Source: Thomasclavelia spiroformis
GTDB taxonomy: Bacteria; Bacillota_I; Bacilli_A; Erysipelotrichales; Coprobacillaceae
Assembly: GCA_018369555.1 (NCBI GenBank)
Contig: JAGZCC010000035.1
Location: 1-23,769 of the forward strand
Direction of reading: 5' to 3'
Length of the DNA stretch: 23,769 bases
In this document: one piece after another, positions 23,557 to 23,769 of the stretch
Layout of the letters: each line of letters starts with the position of its first letter
Numbering within the stretch: the first letter of the stretch is position 1
Notes under the pieces: model-generated
Told to the model about the DNA's origin: nothing
The model's input: the letters and a program-made list of their open reading frames with translations, nothing else
The model's database searches: none
Translations under genes and position numbers: made by a program

Positions 23557-23601
23557 ATCTTATTTCAATACTCCTTTTATTAAGACTATTTTGATAAAAA
23601 T

Positions 23602-23630
23602 TTGTTAATTACCTTAATTTATTCAATAAT
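23602..23630 (+). promoter_or_regulatory. Weak candidate promoter for the right-edge frame
   Basis: TTGTTA (23602-23607), 17-bp spacer, AATAAT (23625-23630). Other pairings (TTGATA at 23591) are possible in this AT-rich DNA. Confidence 0.3.
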
Positions 23631-23674
23631 TTTCACACAAATTTATCTAATAATTTTATCGATGGAGGTTAAGT

Positions 23675-23769
23675 GTGAAACAAAAAAGAATCAAAAACGC
23701 AAAAAAAAGACAAACTTAAAAACAAGTTTAAATTATTTAGAAAAAATAGAATAAATGAATATTATAGTT
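23675..23769 (+). CDS. Start of a basic protein gene, partial, interrupted by an A8 frameshift
   Basis: GTG 23675 follows a very good Shine-Dalgarno (GGAGGT, 23664-23669) by five bases. As written it encodes only 14 residues (MKQKRIKNAKKRQT) before TAA at 23717. If one A of the eight-A run (23701-23708) is skipped, the frame stays open to the window end and reads on as KKDKLKNKFKLFRKN, then RINEYYS. No start codon exists in that second frame after the ribosome site, which supports a single gene broken at the homopolymer. It could be a sequencing error, a true frameshift, or expression by slippage. No family can be recognised from so little sequence. A genuine 14-residue peptide is the alternative. 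Confidence 0.4.

Noticed and set aside
1..23769. CRISPR arrays, insertion sequences, att sites, tRNA or rRNA genes.
   Set aside because: No spaced direct-repeat array, transposase, recombinase, or tRNA/rRNA-like sequence was seen in the window.

Overview
The window is very AT-rich DNA from a low-GC Gram-positive bacterium. The glmS ribozyme, Bacillus-type Shine-Dalgarno sites, TTGnnn/TATAAT promoters and gene repertoire point to Firmicutes. Protein style suggests an anaerobic gut member of the Erysipelotrichia (Thomasclavelia/Coprobacillus-like), but that placement is inference, not a database result. I see no rRNA, tRNA, CRISPR array, transposase or phage gene. Most of the window is an ordinary chromosomal housekeeping and nutrient-utilisation region.

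Layout. 105-3175 (+): a probable three-gene operon of a small phasin-like coiled-coil protein, a UbiB/ABC1-type atypical kinase overlapping it by 14 nt, and a PatB/MalY-type C-S lyase. 3383-5447 (-): glmS behind a complete glmS self-cleaving ribozyme and a good promoter. 5603-6826 (-): a YjdF/DUF2238-like membrane protein and acylphosphatase. 7036-8301 (+): a subgroup Ic aspartate aminotransferase. 8518-10800 (-): an AI-2E family permease, a PAP2 phosphatase and serine acetyltransferase cysE, the last two overlapping. Just upstream of cysE lies a compact transcription unit of about 104 nt with its own near-consensus promoter and terminator and no clear coding capacity (10900-11037, -). I read it as a candidate small RNA or attenuator leader. 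11218-11505 (+): a small orphan membrane protein.

11531-19593 (-) is a peptide-utilisation block in the order oppB-oppC-oppD-oppF-oppA, then an M24 Xaa-Pro-type peptidase and a class I aminotransferase, with a hairpin between oppA and the peptidase. The system would import oligopeptides, trim proline-containing ones and transaminate the products. Upstream of oppB is a perfect TGTATA-N4-TATACA palindrome that contains a TATAAT box. 19819-20932 (-): a membrane-anchored SNase-type nuclease overlapping an RNase HI with an N-terminal hybrid-binding domain. 21121-23230 (+): tripeptidase PepT and a diacylglycerol-kinase-family lipid kinase.

After 23230 the sequence is non-coding and AT-rich, with two strong terminator hairpins. 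A perfect Shine-Dalgarno and GTG start at 23675 then open a basic reading frame that is broken at an A8 run but continues open to the window end if one A is skipped. No obviously new multi-gene system was found. The best candidates for novelty are the RNA upstream of cysE, the operator-like palindrome before opp, and the A8 frameshift at the right edge.
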